Shown here piece after piece: positions 38,458-47,530 of a stretch of DNA of 59,491 nucleotides. Made by a program: the position numbers and the translations under genes. Location of the stretch: assembly GCF_012843265.1 (NCBI RefSeq), contig NZ_JABAIT010000024.1, positions 1 through 59,491 on the forward strand. Reading direction: 5' to 3'. Within the stretch, counting starts at the first letter, position 1. The number at the start of each line of letters is the position of its first letter. The notes beneath the pieces were generated by a model that saw nothing but the letters and a program-made list of their open reading frames with translations, was not told the origin of the DNA and ran no database searches. This stretch comes from Bacillus sp. DNRA2 (GTDB lineage: Bacteria; Bacillota; Bacilli; Bacillales; Cytobacillaceae).

Positions 38458-39657
38458 ATGTCAACAAAACGTCGTTTGTTTACTTCTGAATCGGTAACAG
38501 AAGGTCATCCCGATAAGATTTGCGACCAAATTTCTGATGCGATTTTAGACGCTATTTTAGCAAAGGATGCCAATGCACGTGTTGCAGCAGAGACTTCAGT
38601 TACGACTGGTTTAGTTCTAGTTGCAGGTGAGATTACAACTTCTACTTATGTAGACATTCCTAAGCTTGTCCGTCAAACTATTAAAGGTATTGGATATACT
38701 CGGGCGAAGTACGGCTTTGATTCAGAAACGTGTGCGGTATTAACTTCAATTGATGAGCAGTCAGCTGATATTGCAATGGGTGTGAATCAAGCGCTTGAGG
38801 CAAGAGAAGGTCTGATGACTGATGATGAAATTGAAGCAATTGGTGCCGGTGACCAAGGACTTATGTTTGGGTTTGCTTGCAATGAAACGAAAGAGCTTAT
38901 GCCTTTACCAATTTCATTAGCTCACAAATTGGCCCGTCGTTTAACAGAGGTTCGAAAAGAGGATATTCTTCCGTATCTTCGTCCGGACGGAAAAACACAA
39001 GTAACGGTTGAGTACGATGAAAATGACAAGCCAGTTCGCATTGATACAATTGTTATTTCAACTCAGCATCATCCAGAAATTACGTTGGAGCAAATCCAAC
39101 GTAACATAAAAGAACATGTAATTAATCCAGTTGTTCCTCAGGAACTAATTGATGATAATACAAAATACTTTATTAACCCTACAGGTAGATTCGTTATTGG
39201 CGGACCACAAGGGGATGCCGGCTTAACTGGTCGTAAAATTATCGTGGATACTTACGGAGGCTATGCACGTCACGGCGGTGGCGCGTTCTCCGGTAAAGAT
39301 CCAACAAAAGTTGACCGCTCTGCTGCTTATGCTGCTCGTTATGTGGCGAAAAACATCGTTGCTGCTGGACTAGCTGAGAAGGTTGAAGTTCAGTTGGCAT
39401 ATGCGATTGGTGTAGCGCAGCCAGTATCGATTTCCGTTGACACATTTGGAACAGGTGTTGTTGGTGAGGATGTTTTAGTTGAGCTTGTTCGCAAAAACTT
39501 TGATCTTCGTCCAGCAGGTATCATCAAAATGCTTGATCTTCGTCGCCCGATTTACAAGCAAACTGCTGCATACGGTCATTTCGGCCGCACGGATATTGAA
39601 TTACCATGGGAACGTACTGATAAAGCAGAAACGCTAAAAGAACAAGCAAATCAATAA
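38458..39657 (+). CDS. metK: S-adenosylmethionine synthetase MetK
   Basis: Makes SAM from methionine and ATP. Signatures [26 protein letters not shown] and [16 protein letters not shown]. 399 aa, normal length. AAGGAGG 8 bases before the ATG. Feedback control by the S-box upstream. Supplies the methyl cycle in which LuxS, also in this window, acts. Confidence 0.98.
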   Translation: MSTKRRLFTSESVTEGHPDKICDQISDAILDAILAKDANARVAAETSVTTGLVLVAGEITTSTYVDIPKLVRQTIKGIGYTRAKYGFDSETCAVLTSIDEQSADIAMGVNQALEAREGLMTDDEIEAIGAGDQGLMFGFACNETKELMPLPISLAHKLARRLTEVRKEDILPYLRPDGKTQVTVEYDENDKPVRIDTIVISTQHHPEITLEQIQRNIKEHVINPVVPQELIDDNTKYFINPTGRFVIGGPQGDAGLTGRKIIVDTYGGYARHGGGAFSGKDPTKVDRSAAYAARYVAKNIVAAGLAEKVEVQLAYAIGVAQPVSISVDTFGTGVVGEDVLVELVRKNFDLRPAGIIKMLDLRRPIYKQTAAYGHFGRTDIELPWERTDKAETLKEQANQ

Positions 39658-39668
39658 TTAAATCCAAA

Positions 39669-39703
39669 TGGGAGTTACACTAGGCTGTAACTCCTGTTTT
39701 TTA
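39669..39703 (+). terminator. intrinsic terminator after metK
   Basis: Stem GGAGTTACA/TGTAACTCC, 6-base loop, TGTTTTTT tail. Confidence 0.93.
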
Positions 39704-39783
39704 TTTCCTTCGATTATGGTAAGATATACTGTATGAATTCAGGATTTAATGGTTCATAACTAATTATAATGAAGTCCCTAATT

Positions 39784-39833
39784 GTTGTTAGGTGATTGGA
39801 GCGAAGTGCCCGTAGCGGAAATCACCTAACAAC
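39784..39833. repeat. 50-bp miniature palindromic repeat
   Basis: Perfect 14-bp inverted arms GTTGTTAGGTGATT/AATCACCTAACAAC around GGAGCGAAGTGCCCGTAGCG. The center keeps the GATTGGAGCG and GAAGTGCC...AGCGGAAATC blocks of the 130-bp elements at 46457 and 47311. Confidence 0.8.
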
Positions 39834-39876
39834 ACAACTGGGGATGCGAATAGAACGGAGAAGGTGAACGTACATA

Positions 39877-41772
39877 ATGTGTGGTTTTATTGGTTGTGTA
39901 CACGAAAAAACACAAGACTATCGGGATGACCAAAAGCAGCTTTTTCAAAACATGAATAACATCATCACGCACCGCGGTCCCGACGATGACGGTTATTTTT
40001 ATGACGAGCATATCCAATTCGGTTTTCGCCGTTTAAGCATTATTGATATCGAATGCGGTCATCAGCCGCTTACTTATGAAAATGAACGCTACTGGATTAT
40101 TTTTAACGGAGAAGTTTACAACTATGTCGAGCTTCGTGAAGAGTTGATTAATGCAGGCTTAGAATTTGCTACACACTCTGACACAGAAGTCATTATCGCC
40201 TTATATAGCCATTTAAAGGAAAAGGCCGTTGAGCGACTTCGCGGGATGTTTGCGTTTGTCATTTGGGACAAACAGGAGCAAACACTTTATGGGGCTCGTG
40301 ACCCATTTGGAATTAAGCCGTTCTTTTATTATGAAACAAAAGAACAGACTTATTTTGCATCAGAAAAGAAAAGCATTCTGTTGGCACTTGAAAAAGAAAC
40401 ATTAAATCAAGAAAGCATTCAGCAATATTTAACTTATCAGTTTGTTCCGGAACCATACACAATGACCGAAGGCATTTATAAGCTAGAACCTGGTCATTAC
40501 TTTACGAAAAAAATCGGTGAACCGATGAAAATTTCTCAGTACTGGCGCGCTTCATTTAAGCCAGTTCATAAGTCCGAGGATGACTTTATTAAAGAAATCC
40601 GTGACGTCATGTATGATTCGGTTAAAATTCATATGCGCAGTGACGTGCCGGTCGGTTCGTTCTTATCAGGTGGTATTGATTCATCCATTATTGCGTCAAT
40701 TGCTAAGGAATTTCATCCGGCGATTAAGACTTTCTCAGTCGGCTTTGAGCAAAATGGTTTCAGTGAAATTGATGTGGCAAAGGAAACAGCCGAAAAGCTT
40801 GGCGTTGAAAACATTAGCTATATCATTTCTCCAGAGGAATATATCAATGAGCTTCCGAAAATTATGTGGCATACAGATGATCCGCTGGCAGATCCGGCCT
40901 GCGTACCGTTATATTTTGTAGCACGTGAGGCGCGTAAGCATGTAACAGTTGTCCTGTCCGGTGAGGGGGCAGATGAGCTGTTTGGCGGCTATAATATTTA
41001 TCGTGAGCCACAAGATCTTGAAGTATTTAATAAAATCCCTGCTATCGGCAAAACACTGTTAAAGGGAATCGCCCAGATGATGCCGGAGGGGATGAAGGGT
41101 AAAAGCTTTATTGAACGTGGTGTAACACCAATGGAAGAGCGCTACATTGGGAATGCGAAGATGTTTACTGAGGAAGAAAAGCGTGAGTTGTTCCGTGGTT
41201 TCAATGGCGAAATCGATTATCGTGATATTACTAAGCCGTTATATGCGGAAAGCAGAGGCTATGATCCAGTTGACCGAATGCAATTTATCGATATCCATAC
41301 ATGGATGCGCGGTGATATTTTATTAAAAGCGGATAAAATGACGATGGCTCATTCGTTAGAGCTACGCGTGCCGTTCCTTGATAAAGCCGTGTTTGATGTG
41401 GCTTCAAAAATTCCGACTAGCTTAAAAACGGCGAACGGAACTACGAAGTATATTTTACGGAAAGCAGTGGAGGGCGTTGTGCCAGACCACGTGTTAACTC
41501 GTAAAAAGCTTGGTTTCCCGGTGCCAATTCGCCATTGGTTAAAAAATGAAATGAATGATTGGGCGAAAAAGACGATTCAAGAAAGCAATACTGATCATTT
41601 AATTAATAAACAATATGTATTGAATTTATTAGATGAACATTGCCAGGATAAAGCTGATAATAGCCGTAAAATCTGGACGGTGTTAATGTTTATGGTTTGG
41701 CATGATGTTTATATTGAAAAAAAGTACAATTTTGAGCAAGATTTAATAAAGCAAACTGCATTGCAAAGATAA
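39877..41772 (+). CDS. asnB: asparagine synthetase (glutamine-hydrolysing) AsnB
   Basis: Converts aspartate and glutamine to asparagine. Class II amidotransferase domain with the N-terminal Cys (MCGFIGC, residue 2 after Met removal), RGPDDDG and FNGEVYNY. Synthetase domain has the PP-loop SGGIDSS (about residue 265). 631 aa, matching B. subtilis AsnB. AGAAGGTGA precedes the ATG. Next to metK as in B. subtilis. Confidence 0.96.
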   Translation: MCGFIGCVHEKTQDYRDDQKQLFQNMNNIITHRGPDDDGYFYDEHIQFGFRRLSIIDIECGHQPLTYENERYWIIFNGEVYNYVELREELINAGLEFATHSDTEVIIALYSHLKEKAVERLRGMFAFVIWDKQEQTLYGARDPFGIKPFFYYETKEQTYFASEKKSILLALEKETLNQESIQQYLTYQFVPEPYTMTEGIYKLEPGHYFTKKIGEPMKISQYWRASFKPVHKSEDDFIKEIRDVMYDSVKIHMRSDVPVGSFLSGGIDSSIIASIAKEFHPAIKTFSVGFEQNGFSEIDVAKETAEKLGVENISYIISPEEYINELPKIMWHTDDPLADPACVPLYFVAREARKHVTVVLSGEGADELFGGYNIYREPQDLEVFNKIPAIGKTLLKGIAQMMPEGMKGKSFIERGVTPMEERYIGNAKMFTEEEKRELFRGFNGEIDYRDITKPLYAESRGYDPVDRMQFIDIHTWMRGDILLKADKMTMAHSLELRVPFLDKAVFDVASKIPTSLKTANGTTKYILRKAVEGVVPDHVLTRKKLGFPVPIRHWLKNEMNDWAKKTIQESNTDHLINKQYVLNLLDEHCQDKADNSRKIWTVLMFMVWHDVYIEKKYNFEQDLIKQTALQR

Positions 41773-41777
41773 CTAAT

Positions 41778-41837
41778 AAAAAAGGGGCTGACTATTGCGG
41801 ATGGAAAACAAATTCCGCATGAGTCAGCCCTTTTTTC
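41778..41837 (+). terminator. intrinsic terminator after asnB
   Basis: Outer stem AAAAGGGGCTGACT/AGTCAGCCCTTTTT with an inner GCGGA/TCCGC stem and a T-run. Confidence 0.93.
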
Positions 41838-41872
41838 ACTGTTTAAGAAAGTATAAGTTTTGAACAAATTTT

Positions 41873-41997
41873 AGTGTCTAGCTCCAGGCACCGTCGGCTC
41901 GAGGTCACAAGTCAATCCGTCCAGAAGGTAAAAGGCAACCTTCCGGCCGGCTCGCCTTGTGCTTGTCGCCGATAAGCGGGCGCCTTACGCTTTTCTT
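41873..41997. repeat. bcr-like repeat, copy 1 of a tandem pair
   Basis: Starts GTGTCTAGCTCCAGGCACCG, has the GAGGTCACAAGTC block and ends GCGCCTTACGCTTTTCTT. The GC-rich sequence contrasts with the flanks and can fold into a long hairpin. No gene in 41773-42230. Confidence 0.85.
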
Positions 41998-42112
41998 ATA
42001 AATAACTTGGTATAGTCAAGTAACAAAAGCTATAATTATAAGTAAAATTAAAACGAGAATATCACGATTTTCTACTGGAGAAACTATACACACTAAAATA
42101 GAAATGAGAATG

Positions 42113-42232
42113 GTGTCTAGCTCCAGCGCCTAGGGGCTCGGGGTCACAAGTCGATCCCTTCCGGAAATCAGGATTTCCTACAGGGCTTGCCCTGTGCCTG
42201 TCGCCCCTGAGCAAGGCGCTTCCGCTTTTCTT
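42113..42232. repeat. bcr-like repeat, copy 2
   Basis: Starts GTGTCTAGCTCCAGCGCCTA, has GGGGTCACAAGTCGATCC and ends GGCGCTTCCGCTTTTCTT. Same orientation as copy 1, 115 bp away. Its end touches the ytoA stop codon, so it probably also ends ytoA transcription. Confidence 0.88.
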
Positions 42233-42743
42233 ATTTTTGTACTGATTTATAGTACTGTGCTTTTTCAGCATATTCACGTGAGATTCTTTCCATATCGGCA
42301 ATATCATCGGAATTAAGTTCACGAATGACTTTCGCAGGTCTTCCGAAGGCGAGTGTGTTTGGTGGGATTTTTTTACCTTGAGGAACAAGACTTCCGGCAC
42401 CAATGAAGGCTCCTTCGCCAATTTCTGCCCCGTCGAGAACGATGGACCCCATCCCGATGAGTGCTTTTTTGCGAATAACACAGCTATGAAGGATGACTTG
42501 GTGTCCAACCGTCACCTCGTCCTCTAAAATAAGAGGGTTGTTCGGACTTTGGTGTAGAACAGAATTGTCTTGGATATTAACCTTGTTGCCAATAATCGTT
42601 GGTGCAACATCACCGCGAATGACAGAATTGTACCAAACACTGGATTCTTCACCAATTTCAACATCACCAGTAATCGTTACATAATCTGCGATGAAAGCAG
42701 AATCAGCTATTTTAGGGAAGACGCCCTTAAATGGATAAATCAT
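42231..42743 (-). CDS. ytoA: gamma-carbonic anhydrase-like hexapeptide protein (YtoA)
   Basis: Left-handed beta-helix protein of the gamma-CA/PaaY family, 170 aa. Metal-ligand histidines appear in NSVLHQSPNN and VGHQVILHSC, and VIRGDVAPTIIG carries the conserved Arg-Asp. Whether it has carbonic anhydrase or acyltransferase activity is not decided by sequence. Divergent from ytpA. Confidence 0.9.
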   Translation of the reverse strand: MIYPFKGVFPKIADSAFIADYVTITGDVEIGEESSVWYNSVIRGDVAPTIIGNKVNIQDNSVLHQSPNNPLILEDEVTVGHQVILHSCVIRKKALIGMGSIVLDGAEIGEGAFIGAGSLVPQGKKIPPNTLAFGRPAKVIRELNSDDIADMERISREYAEKAQYYKSVQK

Positions 42744-42888
42744 AAATTTCTCTCCTTTTTCGACTGTTTAAATTAAATTTAGCCAAAGTGGTAGGCAGTT
42801 TGTCAAAGGTTTTTTCTTGAATATTCAAAAAATGTCGGTTGACATCGCTTGAATAGGTAATTTTTTGCTAATCGGAGGAAATAATACT

Positions 42889-43737
42889 ATGTGGAAATGG
42901 GAAGCAGAGGGAGAAGCAAAAGCAGTCATTGTCATGATTCATGGCGCAATGGAGCATCATCGCCGATATGGCTGGCTCATTCAAATGTGGCGCTCCGCCG
43001 GATTTCATGTCATTATGGGAGACTTGCCTGGTCAAGGGATGACAACTCGATCGCGAAGAGGTCATATTAATTCGTTTGACGATTATATTACTGAAGTAAA
43101 GGATTGGATTCAAGCTGCCTATCAATTTGAATTGCCTGTTTTCTTACTCGGTCATAGTATGGGCGGTTTAATTGCTGTTCGGATGCTCCAGGAGGAAAAC
43201 GTGAAACTTGCTGGAGTGATACTATCCTCACCATGTTTTGGTTTAGCCAAATATCCTCCAAAATGGTTAAATGCCATGGGAATTGCTATGAATGTTATTT
43301 ATCCAGAATTAAGGATGAATTCCGGAATTACAGTTGAACTCGCGACGAGAAATCAAGATGTTCGTGATGCTGATTTAAATGATTCTTTATACGTCACCAA
43401 GGTTTCTGTCCGTTGGTACCGTGAACTCACGCAAGCGATGAAGCTTGTGTTTATGAATATCAGCAAATTGCCAGATGTACCAATGCTTGTTATGCAAGGA
43501 GGCGATGATAAAATCGTCAATAAAGCGAGCGTACGTGACTGGTTTAATCAGGCACCGCTTTCTGAAAAGCGGTTTAAGGAATGGAATAAATGCTATCATG
43601 AAATCTTTAATGAGCCTGAACGTGAGGATATATTTGAGTATGCAAAGGATTTTGTTAATAGTCAGTTAAAGGCAATTGGCTATATCGTAAAGGAGGACCT
43701 TGATGAGGGCGTTGAAAATTCCAACACAGCCAATTAG
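42889..43737 (+). CDS. ytpA: lysophospholipase-type alpha/beta hydrolase YtpA
   Basis: In B. subtilis YtpA makes the lysophospholipid antibiotic bacilysocin. Nucleophile Ser in GHSMGG (about residue 90), Asp in QGGDDKIV and His in CYHEIFNEPERE. 282 aa from ATG 42889, which has GGAGG upstream; a longer frame from 42865 lacks a site. No signal peptide. Overlaps ytpB by 35 bp, so the two are co-translated. Confidence 0.92.
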   Translation: MWKWEAEGEAKAVIVMIHGAMEHHRRYGWLIQMWRSAGFHVIMGDLPGQGMTTRSRRGHINSFDDYITEVKDWIQAAYQFELPVFLLGHSMGGLIAVRMLQEENVKLAGVILSSPCFGLAKYPPKWLNAMGIAMNVIYPELRMNSGITVELATRNQDVRDADLNDSLYVTKVSVRWYRELTQAMKLVFMNISKLPDVPMLVMQGGDDKIVNKASVRDWFNQAPLSEKRFKEWNKCYHEIFNEPEREDIFEYAKDFVNSQLKAIGYIVKEDLDEGVENSNTAN

Positions 43738-44803
43738 CTTAATGTCAAAAGTGTACTGGAGAGTCTTTCCGATGGTTCAGCAGGAATTGAACTATTGGAG
43801 GAGAAGAGCTGACGAAATTCCAAATCCGGAGCTACGTAAGCAGGCTTTAGCAAGTATTGAGGCAAAGACCTTTCATTGTCAAGGTGGAGCGATTTTATCA
43901 CTATTGGCGTCAGGCCATCGTGCTAAAGCGACCCGATTTATCGTCGCTTACCAGACGATAAGTGATTATTTGGATAATCTTTGCGACCGGAGTACATCAC
44001 TTGATCCAATTGATTTTGCTGCATTACATGAATCAATGAAGGATGCACTCTCGTTAAATCCTGAGCTGAAAAATTATTATCGCTATCGTACAGATCAGAA
44101 TGATGGTGGCTACTTAACGGAATTGGTCGGAGTTTGTCAGAGTGTATTACGTGAGCTAGCGTGTTACGATGATATTAAGCAATACTTAATGGAATTATGT
44201 GATTATTACTGCGATTTGCAAATTCATAAGCATGTTGAGGTTACCGAGCGGATTCCACGACTTAAAAATTGGTTTACGCTCTATCAGAAGCAATTACCTA
44301 CAATGGAGTGGTATGAATTTTCCGCTTGTACAGGTTCGACGCTTGGGATTTTTTGTTTAATTTCATATGCACTTCGTGAGGATTTTGAAGTTTCGCATGC
44401 AGAACAGATTCGCAATGGCTATTTCCCTTATATTCAGGGTTTGCATATTTTACTCGATTATTTTATTGACCAAGAAGAAGATCGCAAGGAAGGCGATTTA
44501 AATTTTTGTTTTTATTATGAAAATAATCAAAGTTTGTTCAATCGCTTAAAGCATTTCCTTAAAGAAGCAGATCGCCATACTGTAAAGCTCCCGCATCAGC
44601 GCTTTCATCAGCTGATAAATCGAGGCTTACTGGGTATGTATTTATCTGATGAGAAGGTCAAAAAGCAAAAAGGTGTTCAAAAATTGGCAAAGGAAATCAT
44701 CAGGGCTGGGGGATCTGTTAGTTATTTCTTCTATGTAAATGGATTGATTTTTCGAAGAGTTGAAAAGTGGAAGCCAGTAGCTATATTAAGGTCGTTTATG
44801 TAA
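43703..44803 (+). CDS. ytpB: tetraprenyl-beta-curcumene synthase YtpB
   Basis: Class IB terpene synthase (DUF2600) cyclising C35 prenyl diphosphate to a sesquarterpene. Asp-rich region SDYLDNLCDRS (about residue 88) and second acidic motif LDYFIDQEED (about residue 254). 366 aa from ATG 43703 with AAGGAGG 6 bases upstream. All-helical. Downstream sesquarterpenes are made in sporulating B. subtilis. Ends at a terminator. Confidence 0.92.
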   Translation: MRALKIPTQPISLMSKVYWRVFPMVQQELNYWRRRADEIPNPELRKQALASIEAKTFHCQGGAILSLLASGHRAKATRFIVAYQTISDYLDNLCDRSTSLDPIDFAALHESMKDALSLNPELKNYYRYRTDQNDGGYLTELVGVCQSVLRELACYDDIKQYLMELCDYYCDLQIHKHVEVTERIPRLKNWFTLYQKQLPTMEWYEFSACTGSTLGIFCLISYALREDFEVSHAEQIRNGYFPYIQGLHILLDYFIDQEEDRKEGDLNFCFYYENNQSLFNRLKHFLKEADRHTVKLPHQRFHQLINRGLLGMYLSDEKVKKQKGVQKLAKEIIRAGGSVSYFFYVNGLIFRRVEKWKPVAILRSFM

Positions 44804-44852
44804 AAAGGCTTATGCTCGGAGGTGTTTCCCGATGTCATAAGCCCTTTTGTCT
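44803..44852. terminator. bidirectional terminator between ytpB and ytqB
   Basis: Stem AAAAGGCTTATG/CATAAGCCCTTTT with a longer loop that itself pairs (CGG/CCG); T-rich on both strands. Confidence 0.82.
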
Positions 44853-44857
44853 TTTCA

Positions 44858-45430
44858 CTATCTTTTTTCAATCGCAATAATAAACGGCGGATTGTTCACT
44901 TGGTTAATAAATTGGTATTGCAAAACATGCGCTCTTTGTTGATCGAGGTGTTTTACGTACTGAAGCAATTCATCCCGTTCTCGCGCGCCTTCTTCATGCC
45001 CATGATAGATGACGAGGACGATGATGCCCTCTGGTGCCATCAAGTCTAACAACTGTTCTACAGCAGCAATCGTTGTAGTCGCTGTCGTTACAATCGATTT
45101 ATCCCCACCAGGCAAGTAGCCTAAATTAAAAATGGCTCCACGAATTTGGCCATGGTAGTGTGGTGGAATACAATACAGGATATGTTCATGACCTTGATGG
45201 TACAGAGTGGCCCGCTCCTTTAAGCCGCTTTCTTGCAATCGTGTCGTTGTCGCTGCAATAGCTTCTTCCTGTATATCAAAGCCAAACACCATTCCGGTTT
45301 CGCCAACCAGCTCCGCTAAAAATTTCGTGTCATGGCCATTGCCTAGTGTTCCATCCACGGCAATGTCACCAGCACCAACTGCCTGTACTAATAATTGACG
45401 GGCAAAAGGTAATATTCGTTCTAGCTTCAT
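44858..45430 (-). CDS. mnmM: tRNA methyltransferase MnmM (YtqB)
   Basis: Class I SAM-dependent methyltransferase. SAM motif I VDGTLGNGHDTKFLAE (about residues 25-40), then FGFDIQEEAI, and a family-specific FNLGYLPGGDK. B. subtilis YtqB is now known as MnmM, which methylates nm5s2U at the tRNA wobble position. 190 aa. Minus strand, just downstream of ytqA, probably one operon. Confidence 0.88.
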   Translation of the reverse strand: MKLERILPFARQLLVQAVGAGDIAVDGTLGNGHDTKFLAELVGETGMVFGFDIQEEAIAATTTRLQESGLKERATLYHQGHEHILYCIPPHYHGQIRGAIFNLGYLPGGDKSIVTTATTTIAAVEQLLDLMAPEGIIVLVIYHGHEEGARERDELLQYVKHLDQQRAHVLQYQFINQVNNPPFIIAIEKR

Positions 45431-45450
45431 TTCACCTAACTCCCTTTAAT

Positions 45451-46398
45451 CTAACCTCGGTAGTGTTTCCCCTGCCAACTGTTACGGCGCAACAGCTCCG
45501 CATCAATCGCATTTAACACTTCCCATTTATTTACACTCCACATCGGCCCAATCATTAAGTCAATCGGTCCGTCTCCAGTAATGCGATGGATAATCATTTC
45601 TGGGGGTAAAATCTCTAATTGATCACATACTAAACTTACATAATCATCAAATGATAGAAATTCCAGCATTCCTTTTTCATACTGTTTAACCATCGGTGTG
45701 CCTTTTAAAAGGTGGAGAAGATGAATTTTGATACCTTGAACATCAAGCTTGGCTACTGCTTGAGCCGTTTCCATCATCATTTCCGGGGTTTCAAGCGGAA
45801 GTCCATTAATGATGTGACTGCAAACTCGGATTCCATGTTGACGGAGCTTGTTTACACCTTCCGCATAACTTGGGAAATCATGTGCTCTGTTGACTAAGAG
45901 TGCCGTTCGTTCATGGACAGTTTGTAGTCCGAGCTCCACCCATAAATATGTTCGTTTATTCAAATCAGCCAAGTATTCAACGACATCATCAGGTAAGCAA
46001 TCAGGTCTAGTCGCAATCGATAGTCCGACAACACCATCTTGCTGCAATACTTTTTCGAACTTTTCCTTTAAAACCTCAACAGGTGCATGTGTGTTCGTGA
46101 AGGCTTGGAAATAAGCCATATATTTTCCGTCTTTCCATTTCTCATGCATTTTTTCTTTGATTTTTGCAAATTGAACATCGAGGTCCTCAGCCCGATTTCC
46201 GGCAAAATCCCCGGAACCTGCAGCGCTGCAGAAAGTGCAGCCCCCAAATGCTACCGTACCGTCACGGTTTGGACAATCAAAGCCACCGTCTAAAGCAATC
46301 TTAAATACTTTATGTCCAAAAGTTTGCCGTAAGTGATAATTCCATGTATGGTAACGTTTTGCGTCTTGCGCATATGGAAAGGGGTTAGTCTGAATCAT
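45451..46398 (-). CDS. ytqA: radical SAM protein YtqA (TIGR01212 family)
   Basis: Elp3-like radical SAM fold. The cluster-binding cysteines are in DCPNRDGTVAFGGCTFCS (C-x9-10-C-x2-C spacing, about residues 42-56). Later features are SIATRPDCLPDDVV and WVELGLQTVHERT. 315 aa, normal. The target is not established. Upstream of mnmM, 20 bp apart. Confidence 0.9.
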   Translation of the reverse strand: MIQTNPFPYAQDAKRYHTWNYHLRQTFGHKVFKIALDGGFDCPNRDGTVAFGGCTFCSAAGSGDFAGNRAEDLDVQFAKIKEKMHEKWKDGKYMAYFQAFTNTHAPVEVLKEKFEKVLQQDGVVGLSIATRPDCLPDDVVEYLADLNKRTYLWVELGLQTVHERTALLVNRAHDFPSYAEGVNKLRQHGIRVCSHIINGLPLETPEMMMETAQAVAKLDVQGIKIHLLHLLKGTPMVKQYEKGMLEFLSFDDYVSLVCDQLEILPPEMIIHRITGDGPIDLMIGPMWSVNKWEVLNAIDAELLRRNSWQGKHYRG

Positions 46399-46456
46399 TC
46401 AGATTCCTCCTTTGTGTAGATAAATGTATAAATGCGAAGGTGTTAATTTTTCGCTA

Positions 46457-46586
46457 GTTGATTGGAGCGGAAGGCACGAAGACTCCTGTGGGAGTACGGG
46501 GCAGGGGAGACCCCGCAGGCGCTAAGCGCCGAGGAGGCTCCCCGCTACCGCCCACGGAAAGCGAAGTGCCTGGAGCGGAAATCAAC
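46457..46586. repeat. 130-bp palindromic repeat, full-length copy 1
   Basis: Begins GTTGATTGGAGCGGAAGGCA and ends GTGCCTGGAGCGGAAATCAAC (last 20 bases quoted in part). Terminal inverted repeat GTTGATT/AATCAAC. The GC-rich interior can form several stems. A known dispersed class in Bacillus genomes, as I recall. Confidence 0.88.
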
Positions 46587-46633
46587 TTCTTTGCGAATAC
46601 ATTCAATAAAGGAAATTGTATCATGAGGACCAT

Positions 46634-46690
46634 ATGAATCCAAGCTGGTTGTTTCAATTGGAAGGAATTGAAGGCTTGCCTTCGTGTTAG
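46634..46690 (+). CDS. possible 18-aa small protein
   Basis: MNPSWLFQLEGIEGLPSC then TAG, with GAGGACC five bases upstream of the ATG. It lies in the leader region before ytzC. Could be a chance frame; I do not recognise it. Confidence 0.25.
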   Translation: MNPSWLFQLEGIEGLPSC

Positions 46691-46761
46691 GAACAGGATT
46701 TGTGAACAAAATATATAAAGAAGCTTTTGCTTCGTTGATGATTTATAAAGGAGGAAATATA

Positions 46762-47034
46762 ATGGCGACTCGTCAATCAATGGATGATTTTATTCATAAA
46801 TGTGAAGAAGTCATAAAAAACGCCCAAGACCAGTTTAGTATTGCCAGTAAGCAAAACCACTACCAAAATGATTCCTATACAGATGCAATGCAACAACTTG
46901 AGGGGACGTATAATGAATTGGCAGACCTAGCCCGAAGCGCCAATGGCTCGCAACGTGAACAGCTACACCGGATGCGTTTGCAAATTCAACAGATGCAAAA
47001 TTCAATGACATTACTCGATCATTTTGGGGAGTGA
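46762..47034 (+). CDS. ytzC: DUF2524 protein (YtzC)
   Basis: 90-aa helical protein from ATG 46762 (MATRQSMDDFIHKCEEVI), preceded by AAAGGAGG. Gln/Asn-rich with probable coiled coil in the second half (QREQLHRMRLQIQQMQNSM). Matches the YtzC family of bacilli; function unknown. A longer upstream frame has no start signal. Confidence 0.82.
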   Translation: MATRQSMDDFIHKCEEVIKNAQDQFSIASKQNHYQNDSYTDAMQQLEGTYNELADLARSANGSQREQLHRMRLQIQQMQNSMTLLDHFGE

Positions 47035-47042
47035 GAAAACAT

Positions 47043-47222
47043 ATGAAAAAACGCTCTAAACAAAACAATCCCGAACAAAAAAATCGCAATGGCTTAAATA
47101 ATCAAGACCTTGAACTTGGCACAGACTACGACCCGGTCAAGGAATCAAAACGCAAATACGAAAACTCCGGCGGTCAACCCGTCAAATCCAAATTCCATCC
47201 AGAACCTAAGCAGTCAAGATAG
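47043..47222 (+). CDS. small basic hydrophilic protein (59 aa)
   Basis: Starts MKKRSKQNNPEQKNRNG; very rich in Lys, Asn, Gln and Pro, without hydrophobic core, similar in composition to small spore proteins. ATG 47043 is 8 bp after the ytzC stop, with GGGGAG upstream; a GTG at 47031 would overlap ytzC. Same operon as ytzC. The spore role is inference from composition. Confidence 0.65.
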   Translation: MKKRSKQNNPEQKNRNGLNNQDLELGTDYDPVKESKRKYENSGGQPVKSKFHPEPKQSR

Positions 47223-47237
47223 ACAATCATCATCAAG

Positions 47238-47268
47238 ACAGCCTCTTTTAAAATGGGGCTGTTTTTTG
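47238..47268 (+). terminator. intrinsic terminator after the ytzC unit
   Basis: Stem ACAGCC/GGCTGT extended by wobble pairs, followed by six T residues. Confidence 0.85.
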
Positions 47269-47310
47269 CTTTTGATAGACAGAGTTAATGTTTAGTGTTG
47301 ATTTTCGCAA

Positions 47311-47440
47311 GTTGATTGGAGCGGAAGGCACGAAGACTCCTGCGGGAGTAGCTGGTATGGGAGACCCCACAGGCGCAAATGCGCCGAGGAGGCTCCCAAC
47401 TAGCCCCGCGGAAAGCGAAGTGCCTGCAGCGGAAATCAAC
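47311..47440. repeat. 130-bp palindromic repeat, full-length copy 2
   Basis: Same length, ends and orientation as the copy at 46457 (GTTGATTGGAGCGGAAGGCA start, GCGGAAATCAAC end), with a variable middle. The two copies flank ytzC and the small basic gene. Confidence 0.88.
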
Positions 47441-47471
47441 AATTATGTTTAATCCATACTTTCGATAGAAA

Positions 47472-47489
47472 ACACTGTGAAAACAGTGT
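47472..47489. promoter_or_regulatory. inverted repeat upstream of the nrf locus
   Basis: ACACTG-N6-CAGTGT, 42 bp upstream of the Fnr box. Could be a binding site for a second regulator; identity unknown. Confidence 0.4.
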
Positions 47490-47530
47490 AAATACGTGTT
47501 CACAAAGTGGTAACGAATGTGGAATTAATG

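Noticed and set aside
46454-46780. Frames through the 130-bp repeat (also at 47248-47503)
   Set aside because: Proline/glycine-rich peptides such as SVGGSGEPPRR are typical translations of this GC-rich repeat, not proteins.
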